A stretch of DNA of 64,000 bases from Bordetella trematum. GTDB taxonomy: Bacteria > Pseudomonadota > Gammaproteobacteria > Burkholderiales > Burkholderiaceae_B. Below the pieces are notes generated by a model, which saw nothing but the letters and a program-made list of their open reading frames with translations, did not search any database and had not been told where the DNA came from. Positions 16,729 through 25,507 of the stretch are shown here, in pieces (the stretch's first letter is position 1; the number at the start of each line of letters is the position of its first letter). A program made the position numbers and the translations under genes. The DNA is taken from the NCBI RefSeq assembly GCF_900078335.1, contig NZ_FKBR01000034.1, positions 1 through 64,000 of the forward strand, read 5' to 3'.

Positions 16729-18303
16729 TTGAAACTGTCCCGTCTGCTGAAACTGTCTTCCTGCGCCCTGGCCCTGAGCCTTGCCCTGCCCGCCACCACC
16801 GCCTGGGCCCAGACACGCGGCGGCACCCTCAGCATGATCGTGCAACCGGAACCGCCCATGCTGATCCCGGCGCTCAATCAGCAAGGCCCCACGCAGTACA
16901 TCACCGGCAAGATCTATGAAGGGCTGCTGACCTACAGCTTCGACCTCAAGCCGCAGCCCGGCCTGGCCAAATCCTGGGAAGTCAGCCCCGACGGGCTGAC
17001 CTATACCTTCCATCTGCAGGAAGGCGTGAAGTGGCACGACGGCAAGCCGTTCACGGCCGATGACGTGGTGTTCACCATGACGGAGATGCTGCCCAAGACC
17101 CATGCGCTGGCCCGGGTCATCTTCAAGCAATATTTGGATCGTGCCGAGAAAATCGACGAGCACACCGTCAGCCTGCATCTGAAGTCCCCCTTCCCGGCCT
17201 TCATGCTGGTGTTCGGCCCCGGCTTCTCGCCGATGATGCCCAGGCATCTGTATGCCGGCACCGACTACGCCACCAACCCGGCCAACCAGAAGCCGGTCGG
17301 CACCGGTCCCTTCAAGTTCAAGGAATGGAAGCGGGGCGAATACGTCAAGCTGGAGCGCAACCCCGACTACTGGATGGAGGGCAAGCCCTATCTGGATGAG
17401 CTGATCTTCAACGTGATCCCGGATGCAGCCTCGCGCGCGGTAGCCTATGAGCGTGGCAGCGTGGACGTGCTGCGCGGCGGCGACATCGACGACGTGGACG
17501 TGCGCCGGATACGGGCACTGCCCAATACCGAGTACACCACCAAGGGCTGGGAGATCTTCTCGCCCCAGGCCTACCTGCTCTTCAACATGCGCAAGCCGCC
17601 GTTCGACAACGTCAAGGTGCGCCGGGCCGTCATGGCCGCGATCAATCGCAAGATGGTGGTGGACAACATCTTCTTCGGCCAGGGCAAGATCTCCACCGGC
17701 CCGCTGGTATACACCGAGATGTTCTATGACAAGAACACGCCCCCCATGCCTTTCGACATGAAACAGGCGCGCGCCCTGATCAAGGAATCCGGCGTCAATC
17801 CGCAGGACTACACCATCCGCCAACTCAGCCTGCCCTATGGATCGAGCTGGGACCGTCTAGGGGAATACACCAAGCAATCGCTGGAGCAACTGGGCTTCAA
17901 GGTCGAACTCGAGGCGACCGATGCCGGCGGCTGGGCCGCGCGCACTGGCGACTGGGACTTCGACCTGACCATGGTCTACAGCTACCAGTACGGCGACCCG
18001 GCGCTGGGGGTGGAGCGTCTTTACACCGAGTCCAACATCGTCAAGGGCTCGCCCTTTGCGAACGTGCAGGGCTATCGCAATCCGGAGGCCGACAAGCTCT
18101 GGGCGCAGGCGGCGGCCGAAAGCGATCCGGCCAAACGCCAGGCGCTCTACTCGCAGATCCAGACCATGCTCACCGAAGACGTGGCCAACGGCTTCCTGAT
18201 GGACATGGAATTCCCGACCCTGTATCGCAGCAAGGTCAAGAACCTGGTGCAGACCGCCATCGGCGTGAACGAGACCTTTGCCGACGTTTATCTCGAACCG
18301 TGA
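16729..18303 (+). CDS. ABC transporter substrate-binding protein, DppA/OppA family (copy 1)
   Basis: A 524-residue periplasmic binding protein of family 5 (peptide/nickel). A signal peptide (LKLSRLLKLSSCALALSLAL, then a TTAWAQ cleavage region) leads to the mature start TRGGTLSMIVQPEPP. The family signature region LAKSWEVSPDGLTYTFHLQE and VKWHDGKPFTADDVVFT is at about 75-115. The start is a TTG at 16729 with GGAG 6-7 bases upstream; the second copy starts with GTG at the same point. Most residues are identical to the copy at 18701; differences cluster around 145-165 and in the last third. Substrates of the family range from peptides to opines and polyamine conjugates. Confidence 0.9.
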   Translation: MKLSRLLKLSSCALALSLALPATTAWAQTRGGTLSMIVQPEPPMLIPALNQQGPTQYITGKIYEGLLTYSFDLKPQPGLAKSWEVSPDGLTYTFHLQEGVKWHDGKPFTADDVVFTMTEMLPKTHALARVIFKQYLDRAEKIDEHTVSLHLKSPFPAFMLVFGPGFSPMMPRHLYAGTDYATNPANQKPVGTGPFKFKEWKRGEYVKLERNPDYWMEGKPYLDELIFNVIPDAASRAVAYERGSVDVLRGGDIDDVDVRRIRALPNTEYTTKGWEIFSPQAYLLFNMRKPPFDNVKVRRAVMAAINRKMVVDNIFFGQGKISTGPLVYTEMFYDKNTPPMPFDMKQARALIKESGVNPQDYTIRQLSLPYGSSWDRLGEYTKQSLEQLGFKVELEATDAGGWAARTGDWDFDLTMVYSYQYGDPALGVERLYTESNIVKGSPFANVQGYRNPEADKLWAQAAAESDPAKRQALYSQIQTMLTEDVANGFLMDMEFPTLYRSKVKNLVQTAIGVNETFADVYLEP

Positions 18304-18700
18304 TGACGCGATCCAAAGTGGCACCTTCGAGCCTGCCGCTTTTGGATCTATGGAGAGTGCCAAATATTCGATACGCTGCGATGGCATCAGAACGAAGTCC
18401 AGAAAATGCAAAGGGGAAAAACTTGCAAACGGACAAACGACACGCGACGCATGGGGTCCTTCGCCCCACGACACCCGCAGCCGCAGCGCCCCGCGCGCCC
18501 GGCCATCGGCCCAGATTGAGCGCCCCCGGCTGAACCCCGGGGGCCGCCTCAAATGCCGCAGCGGTGTGCGGCAGGCAGTTTTCTTCACCGCAATGCAGCA
18601 TCCGGTGCGCTGATCGCGCAGCCGGCAACGCACAGGCAGCCGCCGCCCGCCAACGGGGCGGCGCGCGGCCATCCATCTCAAGACCGCCGGGAGGTCCGCA
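18304..18700. promoter_or_regulatory. MocR operator/promoter region, copy B (no gene)
   Basis: This 397-base gap between the two binding-protein genes repeats the elements of copy A: CAAAGTGGCACCT at 18314-18326 and TTGGATCTATGGAGAG followed by TGCCAAATATTCGATA from 18342. The spacing is conserved but the intervening bases diverge, and a GCAAAGGGGAAAAACTTGC stretch parallels copy A. It therefore looks like a duplicated, functional promoter/operator rather than dead spacer, giving copy 2 and the downstream genes their own regulated start. No open gene of note was seen in the remaining bases. Confidence 0.7.
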
Positions 18701-20278
18701 GTGAAACTGAAACACGCCCTCAAACTCTCCGCCTGCGCCGTGGCGCTGGCCGCCATGTTGCCTTCGGGCGCCGCCTGGGCCCAGACGCGGGGCGGCACGC
18801 TCAGCATGATCGTGCAGCCCGAGCCGCCCATCCTGATCCCCGCCCTTAACCAGCAAGGGCCGACCCAATTCATCACTGGCAAAATCTACGAGAGCCTGCT
18901 GACCTACAGCTTCGACCTGAAGCCGCAGCCCGGCCTGGCGAAGTCCTGGGAAGCGAGCCCCGACGGGCTGTCGTATACCTTCCATCTGCAAGAGGGCGTC
19001 AAGTGGCATGACGGCAAGCCTTTCACCGCCGATGACGTCGTATTCTCGATGATGGACATGCTGCCCAAGGTGCACGGCCGCGCCCGCGTGATCCTGGGCA
19101 AGCACCTGGACCGGGTCGAGAAAATCGACGATCACACCGTGGTGATGCATCTGAAGGCGCCCTTTCCCGCCTTCATGCTGATGTTCGAGCCGGGTTTTGC
19201 GCCCATGATGCCCAAGCACATCTACGCCGGCACCGACTACGCCACCAACCCGGCCAACCAGAAGCCGGTCGGCACCGGCCCCTTCAAGTTCAAGGAATGG
19301 AAGCGGGGCGAGTTCGTCAAGCTGGAGCGCAACCCCGACTACTGGAAGCCGGGCAAGCCCTATCTCGATGAGCTGATCTTCAACGTGATCCCGGATGCGG
19401 CCTCGCGCGCGGTGGCCTATGAGCGTGGCAGCGTGGACGTGCTGCGCGGCGGCGACATCGACGACGTGGACGTGCGCCGGGTGCGCGCCCTGCCCAATAC
19501 CGAGTACACCACCAAGGGCTGGGAGATGTTCTCGCCCCAGGCATACCTGATCTTCAACATGCGCAAGCCACCCTTTGACAACGTCAAGGTGCGCCAGGCG
19601 ATCATGGCCGCCATGAACCGCAAGATGGTGGTGGACAACATCTTCTTTGGCCAGGGCAAGATTTCCACCGGGCCGCTGGTGTACACCGAGATGTTCTATG
19701 ACAAGAACACGCCTCCCATGCCCTTCGACATGAAGCAGGCGCGTGCCTTGATCAAGGAATCCGGCATCAATCCGCAGGACTACACCATCCGCCAGCTGGG
19801 TTTCCCGTACGGGTCGACCTGGGATCGTCTGGGCGAATACACCAAGCAATCGCTGGAGCAGCTGGGCTTCAAGGTCAACACCGAATCCACCGATGCCGGC
19901 GGCTGGGCCGCGCGCACCGGCGACTGGGACTTCGACCTGACCACCACCTACAGCTACCAGTATGGCGACCCGGCGCTCGGCGTGGAACGCCTGTACATCG
20001 CCGACAACATCGTCAAGGGCTCGCCCTTTGCGAACGTGCAGGGCTATCGCAATCCGGAGGCCGACAAGCTGTGGTTCAAGGCCGCAGCCGAGGTCGACCC
20101 GGCCAAGCGCCAGGAACTGTATACGCAGATCCAGGTGATGCTGACCCGCGACGTCGCCAACGGCTTCCTGGTGGACATGGAGTTCCCCACGCTGTATCGC
20201 AGCAAGGTCAAGAACCTCGTGCAGACCGCCATCGGCCTGAACGAGACCTTTGACGACGTCTACATCGAGCAGAAATAA
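18701..20278 (+). CDS. ABC transporter substrate-binding protein, DppA/OppA family (copy 2)
   Basis: A 525-residue paralogue of the preceding gene. The GTG start at 18701 has GGGAGG 6 bases upstream. The signal peptide ends SGAAWAQ, and the mature protein starts TRGGTLSMIVQPEPPILIPA. Long blocks are identical to copy 1 (for example DAASRAVAYERGSVDVLRGG). Replacements such as FKQYLDRAEKIDEHTV to GKHLDRVEKIDDHTV and LSLPYGSSW to LGFPYGSTW hint at altered ligand contacts. It directly precedes the permease genes, so it is probably the main binding protein of this importer, with copy 1 broadening the substrate range. Confidence 0.9.
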   Translation: MKLKHALKLSACAVALAAMLPSGAAWAQTRGGTLSMIVQPEPPILIPALNQQGPTQFITGKIYESLLTYSFDLKPQPGLAKSWEASPDGLSYTFHLQEGVKWHDGKPFTADDVVFSMMDMLPKVHGRARVILGKHLDRVEKIDDHTVVMHLKAPFPAFMLMFEPGFAPMMPKHIYAGTDYATNPANQKPVGTGPFKFKEWKRGEFVKLERNPDYWKPGKPYLDELIFNVIPDAASRAVAYERGSVDVLRGGDIDDVDVRRVRALPNTEYTTKGWEMFSPQAYLIFNMRKPPFDNVKVRQAIMAAMNRKMVVDNIFFGQGKISTGPLVYTEMFYDKNTPPMPFDMKQARALIKESGINPQDYTIRQLGFPYGSTWDRLGEYTKQSLEQLGFKVNTESTDAGGWAARTGDWDFDLTTTYSYQYGDPALGVERLYIADNIVKGSPFANVQGYRNPEADKLWFKAAAEVDPAKRQELYTQIQVMLTRDVANGFLVDMEFPTLYRSKVKNLVQTAIGLNETFDDVYIEQK

Positions 20279-20283
20279 GGGCA

Positions 20284-20311
20284 GGCGCGGGCTGCCTTCG
20301 CGGCCCGCGCC
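20284..20311 (+). terminator. Intercistronic GC-rich hairpin
   Basis: GGCGCGGGC (20284-20292) pairs with GCCCGCGCC (20303-20311), 6 bases after the stop of binding-protein copy 2 and before dppB. There is no T tract. Hairpins at this spot in ABC operons usually stabilise the binding-protein mRNA or cut read-through, so the abundant periplasmic protein outnumbers the permeases. That role is inferred. Confidence 0.5.
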
Positions 20312-20364
20312 CCTGCCGGCGGGCAGTATCGCCGGCGGCTGTGCTGTTCCCTGGAGATGCATGC

Positions 20365-21372
20365 ATGAAATTCCTGTCTTTCTTTGCCTCCCGGCTGGCC
20401 AAAGCGCTGGTGGTCGTGCTTGGGGTGGTGATCATCAACTTTTTCCTTATCCGCATGGCGCCGGGCGACCCGGCCGCCGTGCTGGCAGGCCAGGCGGGTG
20501 CGGGCGACCCCGCCTATGTCGAACAGTTGCGCGTGCAATTCGGCCTGGACCAGCCTGTCCTGACCCAGTTGGCCATCTACCTCAAAGGGGTGGCGCAACT
20601 CGACCTGGGCTTTTCCTATCGCAATCACGTGCCGGTGCTGGACCTCATCCTGGAACGCTTGCCGGCGACCTTTCTGCTGATGATCTGCGCCTTTCTGTTT
20701 TCCATCATCCTGGGCGTGGCGCTCGGTGTCGTGGCGGCCAAGGCCCGCTACGCCAACAAGCGGCGCTGGATCGACAGCACGGTAATGAGCGGCGCCCTGC
20801 TGCTGTACGCCACGCCGCTGTTCTGGCTGTCGCTGATGGGCATCCTGCTGTTCTCGGTCACGCTGGGCTGGCTGCCTGCATTCGGGATGGAGACTGTGGG
20901 ATCCAAGCTCACCGGCATGGCGCGGGTCTGGGACATCGCCCAGCATCTGGTACTGCCGACGGTGACCCTGGGGTGCTTCTTCATGGCCGTCTATGTGCGC
21001 CTGACGCGCGCCTCGATGCTTGAAGTCATCGGCATGGATTTCGTCAAGACCGCCCGCGCCAAGGGCGTGCCGCCCGCCCGGGTGATCCGCGCTCATGTGC
21101 TGCGCAACGCCTTGCTGCCGGTCATCACCTTTGCGGGGATCCAACTCGGGCAGATGGCCGGTGGTGCGGTGCTCACCGAGACCGTGTTTGCCTGGCCGGG
21201 CATCGGACGCCTGATGTTCGATGCCTTGCTGCAGCGCGATTACCAGCTGCTGCTGGGCATTTTCCTGGTGACGTCCATCATGGTCGTGGCCTTCAACCTG
21301 ATCACCGACATGGTCTATCGCTTCATCGACCCGCGCATCGCCGCCGGGGGCAAGCAAGGAGCCGCAGCATGA
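20365..21372 (+). CDS. ABC transporter permease, DppB type
   Basis: A 335-residue inner-membrane permease of the dipeptide/nickel class. It opens with the family segment KALVVVLGVVIINFFLIRMA and PGDPAAVLAG, has about six membrane helices and carries the EAA loop (DFVKTARAKGVPPARVIRAHVLRNALLP) that docks with the ATPase. The ATG at 20365 (CTGGAG 8 bases upstream) is preferred to an in-frame start 24 bases earlier. Its stop overlaps the dppC ATG (ATGA), and it is followed by dppC and a fused dppDF, giving a complete importer. Confidence 0.92.
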   Translation: MKFLSFFASRLAKALVVVLGVVIINFFLIRMAPGDPAAVLAGQAGAGDPAYVEQLRVQFGLDQPVLTQLAIYLKGVAQLDLGFSYRNHVPVLDLILERLPATFLLMICAFLFSIILGVALGVVAAKARYANKRRWIDSTVMSGALLLYATPLFWLSLMGILLFSVTLGWLPAFGMETVGSKLTGMARVWDIAQHLVLPTVTLGCFFMAVYVRLTRASMLEVIGMDFVKTARAKGVPPARVIRAHVLRNALLPVITFAGIQLGQMAGGAVLTETVFAWPGIGRLMFDALLQRDYQLLLGIFLVTSIMVVAFNLITDMVYRFIDPRIAAGGKQGAAA

Positions 21373-22208
21373 ATGGCTTTGTCAAACGCTATATGCGCAA
21401 CTACGGCGCGGTGGCCGGCCTGATCATCGTCACCACCGTGGTGCTGATCGCCCTGGCCGCGCCGCTGCTGTACGAAGAATCGCCCTGGATGATGGTGGCC
21501 GCGCCGCTAATTCCGCCGTTTACCGATGCGGCCTACCCCTTCGGCACCGACATGCTCGGCCGTGACATTACCGCCGGGCTGGTGTGGGGCGCGCGCGTCT
21601 CGCTGATGGTGGGATTGCTCTCGACCGGAGTGGCGCTGCTGTTCGGCATCGCCATCGGCGCCATCGCCGGCTACTGCGGCGGGCGCATCGACGACGCGCT
21701 GATGCGCTTTACCGAGTTCTTCCAGACGATTCCGCAGCTGGCTATGGCGGTCGTGCTGGTGGCCGTGCTGGGCCCGTCGATGTACTCGATCATGGGCGCC
21801 ATCGCCGTGGTGTCCTGGCCGCCGGCCGCACGCCTGGTGCGCTCTGAGTTCATGACGCTCAAGCAGCGCGAGTTCGTGCAGGCGGCCATCGTGATCGGCC
21901 AGACGCCTGGGCGCATCGTCAGCAGCCAGATCCTGCCCAATGCCATGTCGCCCATCATCGTGTCGGCCTCTTTCATGGTGGCCACCGCGATCCTGACCGA
22001 GTCCTCGCTTTCCTTTCTGGGCCTGGGCGACCGCAACATGATGAGCTGGGGTTTCATGATCGGCGCGGCCCGGACCATGATCCGGGAAGCGTGGTGGATG
22101 AGCGTATGGCCGGGAGTGGCCATTCTGCTGACGGTGCTGGCCATCAACCTGATCGGCGAAGGGCTCAACGACGCCCTCAACCCGCAACTGCGCAAGCGCG
22201 GCGAATAG
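21369..22208 (+). CDS. ABC transporter permease, DppC type
   Basis: A 279-residue permease partner of DppB. It has the DppC hallmark FGTDMLGRDITAGLVWGARVSL (about 57-78), roughly six membrane helices, and the EAA loop MTLKQREFVQAAIVIGQTPG. The C-terminal SSLSFLGLGDRNMMSWGFM stretch is typical. It overlaps the dppB stop by 4 bases and is separated from the ATPase gene by 10 bases, consistent with translational coupling and one transcript. Confidence 0.92.
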   Translation: MNGFVKRYMRNYGAVAGLIIVTTVVLIALAAPLLYEESPWMMVAAPLIPPFTDAAYPFGTDMLGRDITAGLVWGARVSLMVGLLSTGVALLFGIAIGAIAGYCGGRIDDALMRFTEFFQTIPQLAMAVVLVAVLGPSMYSIMGAIAVVSWPPAARLVRSEFMTLKQREFVQAAIVIGQTPGRIVSSQILPNAMSPIIVSASFMVATAILTESSLSFLGLGDRNMMSWGFMIGAARTMIREAWWMSVWPGVAILLTVLAINLIGEGLNDALNPQLRKRGE

Positions 22209-22218
22209 GAGGCCAGCC

Positions 22219-23865
22219 ATGCAACAACCCGCTGAACGCGACGTCCCGCTGCTGTCCATCCGCAACCTGAGCATCGCCCTGCCTGCCGGCGGCGACCGCC
22301 CCTTCGCCGTACAGGACGTCTCGTATGACATCCGCGCCGGGGAGATCCTGTGCATCGTGGGCGAGTCGGGATCGGGCAAGTCCATGAGCGCCAATGCGAT
22401 CATGGGCCTGCTGCCTGACTACCTCAAGCCCCAGCAGGGCGAGATCCTTTTCCAGGGGCGCGATCTGCTGGTGCAGCCCGAGGAGACTCTGCTGGGCATG
22501 CGCGGCAAAGACATGGCGATGATCTTCCAGGAGCCGCTGTCGGCCCTGAATCCGCTGATGACCGTGGGCGAGCAGATCTCCGAAGTCATGCGCGTGCACA
22601 ATGCCTACCCGGGCGCGGCGCGCCAGCAGCGCGTGCTGGAGCTGCTGGCCTTCGTGGGCCTGCCGGATCCCGCCACGCTCTACCATGTCTACCCCTTCCG
22701 TCTGTCGGGCGGCCAGCGTCAGCGCGTGATGATCGCCATGGCCCTGGCGCTGGAGCCGGCCCTGCTGATCGCCGACGAGCCGACCACGGCGCTGGATGTG
22801 ACCACCCAGGCGCAGATCCTGGCGCTGATCGCACGCATCCAGAAGGAAAAAGGCATGGGGGTGATGTTCGTCACCCACGATTTCGGTGTGGTGGCCGAGA
22901 TTGCGCACCGGGTCGCGGTGATGGAAAAAGGCATTCTGGTCGAACAAGGCCCGGCCGAACAGGTGCTGAACCGCCCTCAGCACCCTTATACCCGGCGCCT
23001 GATCGCGGCGGTGCCGCACCGCCGCGCCGAAGACCGGCCCAGCCTGGAGACCGAGGCGCCGGTGCTGCGCGTGCGCAATCTGCAGAAGACCTATGTCACC
23101 GGCCATGGCGGTCTGTTCGGGCGCAAACGTGTGGTCAACGCCGTCGATGGCGTGAGCTTCGAAGTGCGGCGCGGCGAGACACTGGGCATCGTGGGCGAAT
23201 CCGGATCGGGCAAGTCCACCATCGGGAAGTGCCTTCTCAAGCTGATCGGCATCGACGGCGGCGAGTTGATCTTCAATGGTCGCGATATCGCCGGGCTGCC
23301 GGAATCCCAGTTCCGGCCACTGCGCAAGGATATCCAGATGATCTTCCAGGATCCCTTCGCCTCGTTGAATCCGCGCCAGACCGTCGGGCGCATCATCAGC
23401 GACGGCCCGGTCGCCAACGGCGCCACGCGCGAGCAGGCCGAACGGCGCACCCGCGAGCTGCTCACGCTGGTCGGGCTGGACCCTTCGGCCTTCGATCGTT
23501 ATCCGAACCAGTTCTCGGGCGGGCAGCGCCAGCGCATCGGCATCGCCCGCGCCCTGGCGCTGGAGCCCAAGGTGCTGGTTGCCGACGAGTCGGTCTCGGC
23601 GCTGGACGTCTCGGTGCAGGCCCAGGTGCTGCAACTATTGCACGAATTGCAGCAACGCCTGCGCATCGCCATGATCTTCATCACCCACGATCTGCGCGTC
23701 GCGGCCCAGATCTGCAATTCCGTGCTGGTCATGCACCGGGGCAAGGTGGTCGAGCATGGCAGCCCGGGGCAGATCTTCGACCGACCGCAAAACCCGTATA
23801 CCCAGCAACTGATCGCCGCGGTGCCTGGCCAGCACTGGGATCCGACCCAGGCCGAAACCACATGA
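22219..23865 (+). CDS. Fused ABC transporter ATPase (DppD-DppF)
   Basis: A 548-residue protein with two complete oligopeptide-type ATPase domains. Domain 1 has Walker A GESGSGKS at 48-55, signature LSGGQ at 162-166 and Walker B LLIADEP near 183-188. Domain 2 has Walker [10 protein letters not shown] at 326-334, FSGGQ at 432-436 and VLVADES near 452-458. Each domain ends with the oligopeptide-transporter tail ([24 protein letters not shown]). It should supply both nucleotide-binding sites of the importer. The Walker B of domain 2 reads DES where DEP is usual; the catalytic Glu is kept. Confidence 0.93.
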   Translation: MQQPAERDVPLLSIRNLSIALPAGGDRPFAVQDVSYDIRAGEILCIVGESGSGKSMSANAIMGLLPDYLKPQQGEILFQGRDLLVQPEETLLGMRGKDMAMIFQEPLSALNPLMTVGEQISEVMRVHNAYPGAARQQRVLELLAFVGLPDPATLYHVYPFRLSGGQRQRVMIAMALALEPALLIADEPTTALDVTTQAQILALIARIQKEKGMGVMFVTHDFGVVAEIAHRVAVMEKGILVEQGPAEQVLNRPQHPYTRRLIAAVPHRRAEDRPSLETEAPVLRVRNLQKTYVTGHGGLFGRKRVVNAVDGVSFEVRRGETLGIVGESGSGKSTIGKCLLKLIGIDGGELIFNGRDIAGLPESQFRPLRKDIQMIFQDPFASLNPRQTVGRIISDGPVANGATREQAERRTRELLTLVGLDPSAFDRYPNQFSGGQRQRIGIARALALEPKVLVADESVSALDVSVQAQVLQLLHELQQRLRIAMIFITHDLRVAAQICNSVLVMHRGKVVEHGSPGQIFDRPQNPYTQQLIAAVPGQHWDPTQAETT

Positions 23866-23881
23866 TCACCAGGAGCCGCTC

Positions 23882-25177
23882 ATGACCTCGCGCCCGCCGG
23901 TCAGCCCGGCCGACTGGAACGCCCGCCGCGCGGCCGCCACGCCGCGCGGGGTGGGCGTGATGTGCAATTTCTACGCAGACCGGGCCGAGAACGGAGAAAT
24001 CTGGGACCAGGAGGGCCGGCGCTACATCGACTTCGCCGGCGGGATCGCCGTGCTCAACACCGGCCACCGCCATCCGCGCGTGGAGGCCGCCGTCAAGGCG
24101 CAGCTGGGGCGCTTCACCCACACCGCCTACCAGATCGTGCCCTACACCAGCTACATCGAGCTGGCCGAACAACTCAATGCGCGCGTGCCGGGAGACTTCG
24201 CCAAGAAGACGGCATTGTTCAGCACCGGGGCCGAGGCGGTGGAGAACGCCGTGAAGATCGCCCGAGCGGCCACGCGCCGGCCGGGCGTGATCGCCTTCGG
24301 CTCGGCGTTTCATGGCCGCACGCTGCTGGGCATGGCGCTGACAGGGCGCGTCAACCCCTACAAGGTGGGCTTCGGCCCGTTTCCGGGCGAAATCTTCCAT
24401 GCGCCCTTCCCCAACGCCCTGGCCGGCATCAGCAGCGACGATGCGCTGGCCGGGCTGCGCACCCTGTTCCGCCATGACATCGACCCGCACAGCGTGGCGG
24501 CCATCCTGATCGAGCCGGTCCAGGGCGAGGGGGGGTTCAATATCTGCCCGCCCGAGTTCATGCGCGCCCTGCGCGCGCTTTGCGACGACTACGGCATCCT
24601 GCTGATCGCCGATGAAGTGCAGACCGGCTTCGGGCGCACCGGCCAGCTGTTCGCCATGGAGCATTACGACGTCGCGGCCGATCTGACCGTCATGGCCAAG
24701 AGTCTGGCCGGCGGGTTCCCGCTGTCGGCCGTGTGTGGCCGGGCCGAACTGATGGACGCGCCGGCCCCGGGCGGGCTGGGCGGCACCTATGCCGGCCATC
24801 CGCTGGCGGTGGCAGCGGCGCTGCAGGTCCTTGAGGTCATCGATGAGGAAGACCTCCTGGCGCGTGGCCGTCAGCTGGGCGACCGCCTGGCGGGCCGCCT
24901 GCGCGAACTGGCCGCCGAGATCCCTGAACTGGCCGAGGTGCGTGCCCTGGGCGCGATGGTGGCCGCAGAGTTCACGCACCCCGGCTCCAACACGCCCAGC
25001 CCCGAGTTTGCGCGGCGGGTGCAATCCCTGGCGCTGGAACAGGGCCTGCTGCTGCTGACCTGCGGCGCCGAGGGCAATGTGATTCGTTTTCTTTTTCCGC
25101 TCACCATCGGCGATGCGCTGATGGATGAAGCGCTGGACATACTGGGCCAGGCCCTGCGCGGCCAGCCCGCCCCCTGA
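23882..25177 (+). CDS. Class III aminotransferase, GabT-like
   Basis: A 431-residue PLP aminotransferase of the 4-aminobutyrate/acetylornithine class. Key features: YIDFAGGIAVLNTGHRHP near 48-65, the phosphate-binding STGAEAVENAVKIARA, EPVQGEGGFN at 211-220, ADEVQTGFGRTG at 243-254 and the Schiff-base Lys273 in MAKSLAGGFPLS. It probably transfers the amino group of GABA or a related omega-amine to 2-oxoglutarate. It starts 17 bases after the ATPase gene, with AGGAG in place, and is followed by catabolic genes, so it belongs to the MocR-linked operon. GABA itself or an analogue is the likely pathway intermediate. Confidence 0.88.
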   Translation: MTSRPPVSPADWNARRAAATPRGVGVMCNFYADRAENGEIWDQEGRRYIDFAGGIAVLNTGHRHPRVEAAVKAQLGRFTHTAYQIVPYTSYIELAEQLNARVPGDFAKKTALFSTGAEAVENAVKIARAATRRPGVIAFGSAFHGRTLLGMALTGRVNPYKVGFGPFPGEIFHAPFPNALAGISSDDALAGLRTLFRHDIDPHSVAAILIEPVQGEGGFNICPPEFMRALRALCDDYGILLIADEVQTGFGRTGQLFAMEHYDVAADLTVMAKSLAGGFPLSAVCGRAELMDAPAPGGLGGTYAGHPLAVAAALQVLEVIDEEDLLARGRQLGDRLAGRLRELAAEIPELAEVRALGAMVAAEFTHPGSNTPSPEFARRVQSLALEQGLLLLTCGAEGNVIRFLFPLTIGDALMDEALDILGQALRGQPAP

Positions 25178-25196
25178 CATATCAAGGAGACACGCT

Positions 25197-25487
25197 ATGC
25201 AACGTCCTGCTGCCATTCCGACCGTACAGATCGACAATGAGCACGTTCTGGTGACCGAGTGGCGCTTTCCGCCCGGAGCCGAAACCGGCTGGCACCGCCA
25301 CGGCATGCATTATGTCGTCGTGCCGCAGACCACCGGCAAGCTGCTGCTGGAAACCCCCGAGGGCCAGCGCGAGAGCCAGTTGACCACCGGCGTGTCGTAT
25401 ACCCGCCCGGTCGGCGTCGAACACAACGTGATCAACCCGAACGATAGCGAGTTCGTGTTCATCGAAATCGAGATCAAGCAAGCCTGA
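25197..25487 (+). CDS. Small cupin-domain protein
   Basis: A 96-residue single-cupin protein. The first cupin motif is visible as PPGAETGWHRHGMHYVVV (about 26-43, with two His and no usual Glu before the last strand), and the second as GVEHNVINPNDSEFVFIEIE. The ATG at 25197 has AAGGAG 7 bases upstream. It lies between the aminotransferase and the amidohydrolase with 20-base gaps, so it is part of the operon. Its role is unknown; small cupins in such operons may be metal-dependent isomerases, dioxygenases or sensors. Confidence 0.82.
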   Translation: MQRPAAIPTVQIDNEHVLVTEWRFPPGAETGWHRHGMHYVVVPQTTGKLLLETPEGQRESQLTTGVSYTRPVGVEHNVINPNDSEFVFIEIEIKQA

Positions 25488-25507
25488 CGCCGCCTACGAG
25501 GATCGCC

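Larger units (their letters stand above)
16366..20278 (+). repeat. Tandem duplication: operator plus binding-protein gene
   Basis: Two head-to-tail units, 16366-18303 and 18314-20278, each contain the CAAAGTGGCACCT / GGATCTAT motif pair, a spacer, and a binding-protein gene of about 525 codons. The left edge of similarity falls at the start codon region of mocR. Spacers have drifted strongly while motif blocks and coding sequence are conserved, pointing to an old duplication kept by selection. Confidence 0.75.

Noticed and set aside
14821-17823. A 1000-residue leftward frame covering mocR and far beyond
   Set aside because: Only the part up to 16368 has MocR motifs; the rest is antisense to the binding-protein gene and reads as low-complexity shadow of high-GC codons.
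18236-20362. A 708-residue leftward frame opposite binding-protein copy 2
   Set aside because: It is the antisense shadow of a real, signal-peptide-bearing binding protein; no family motif appears in it.
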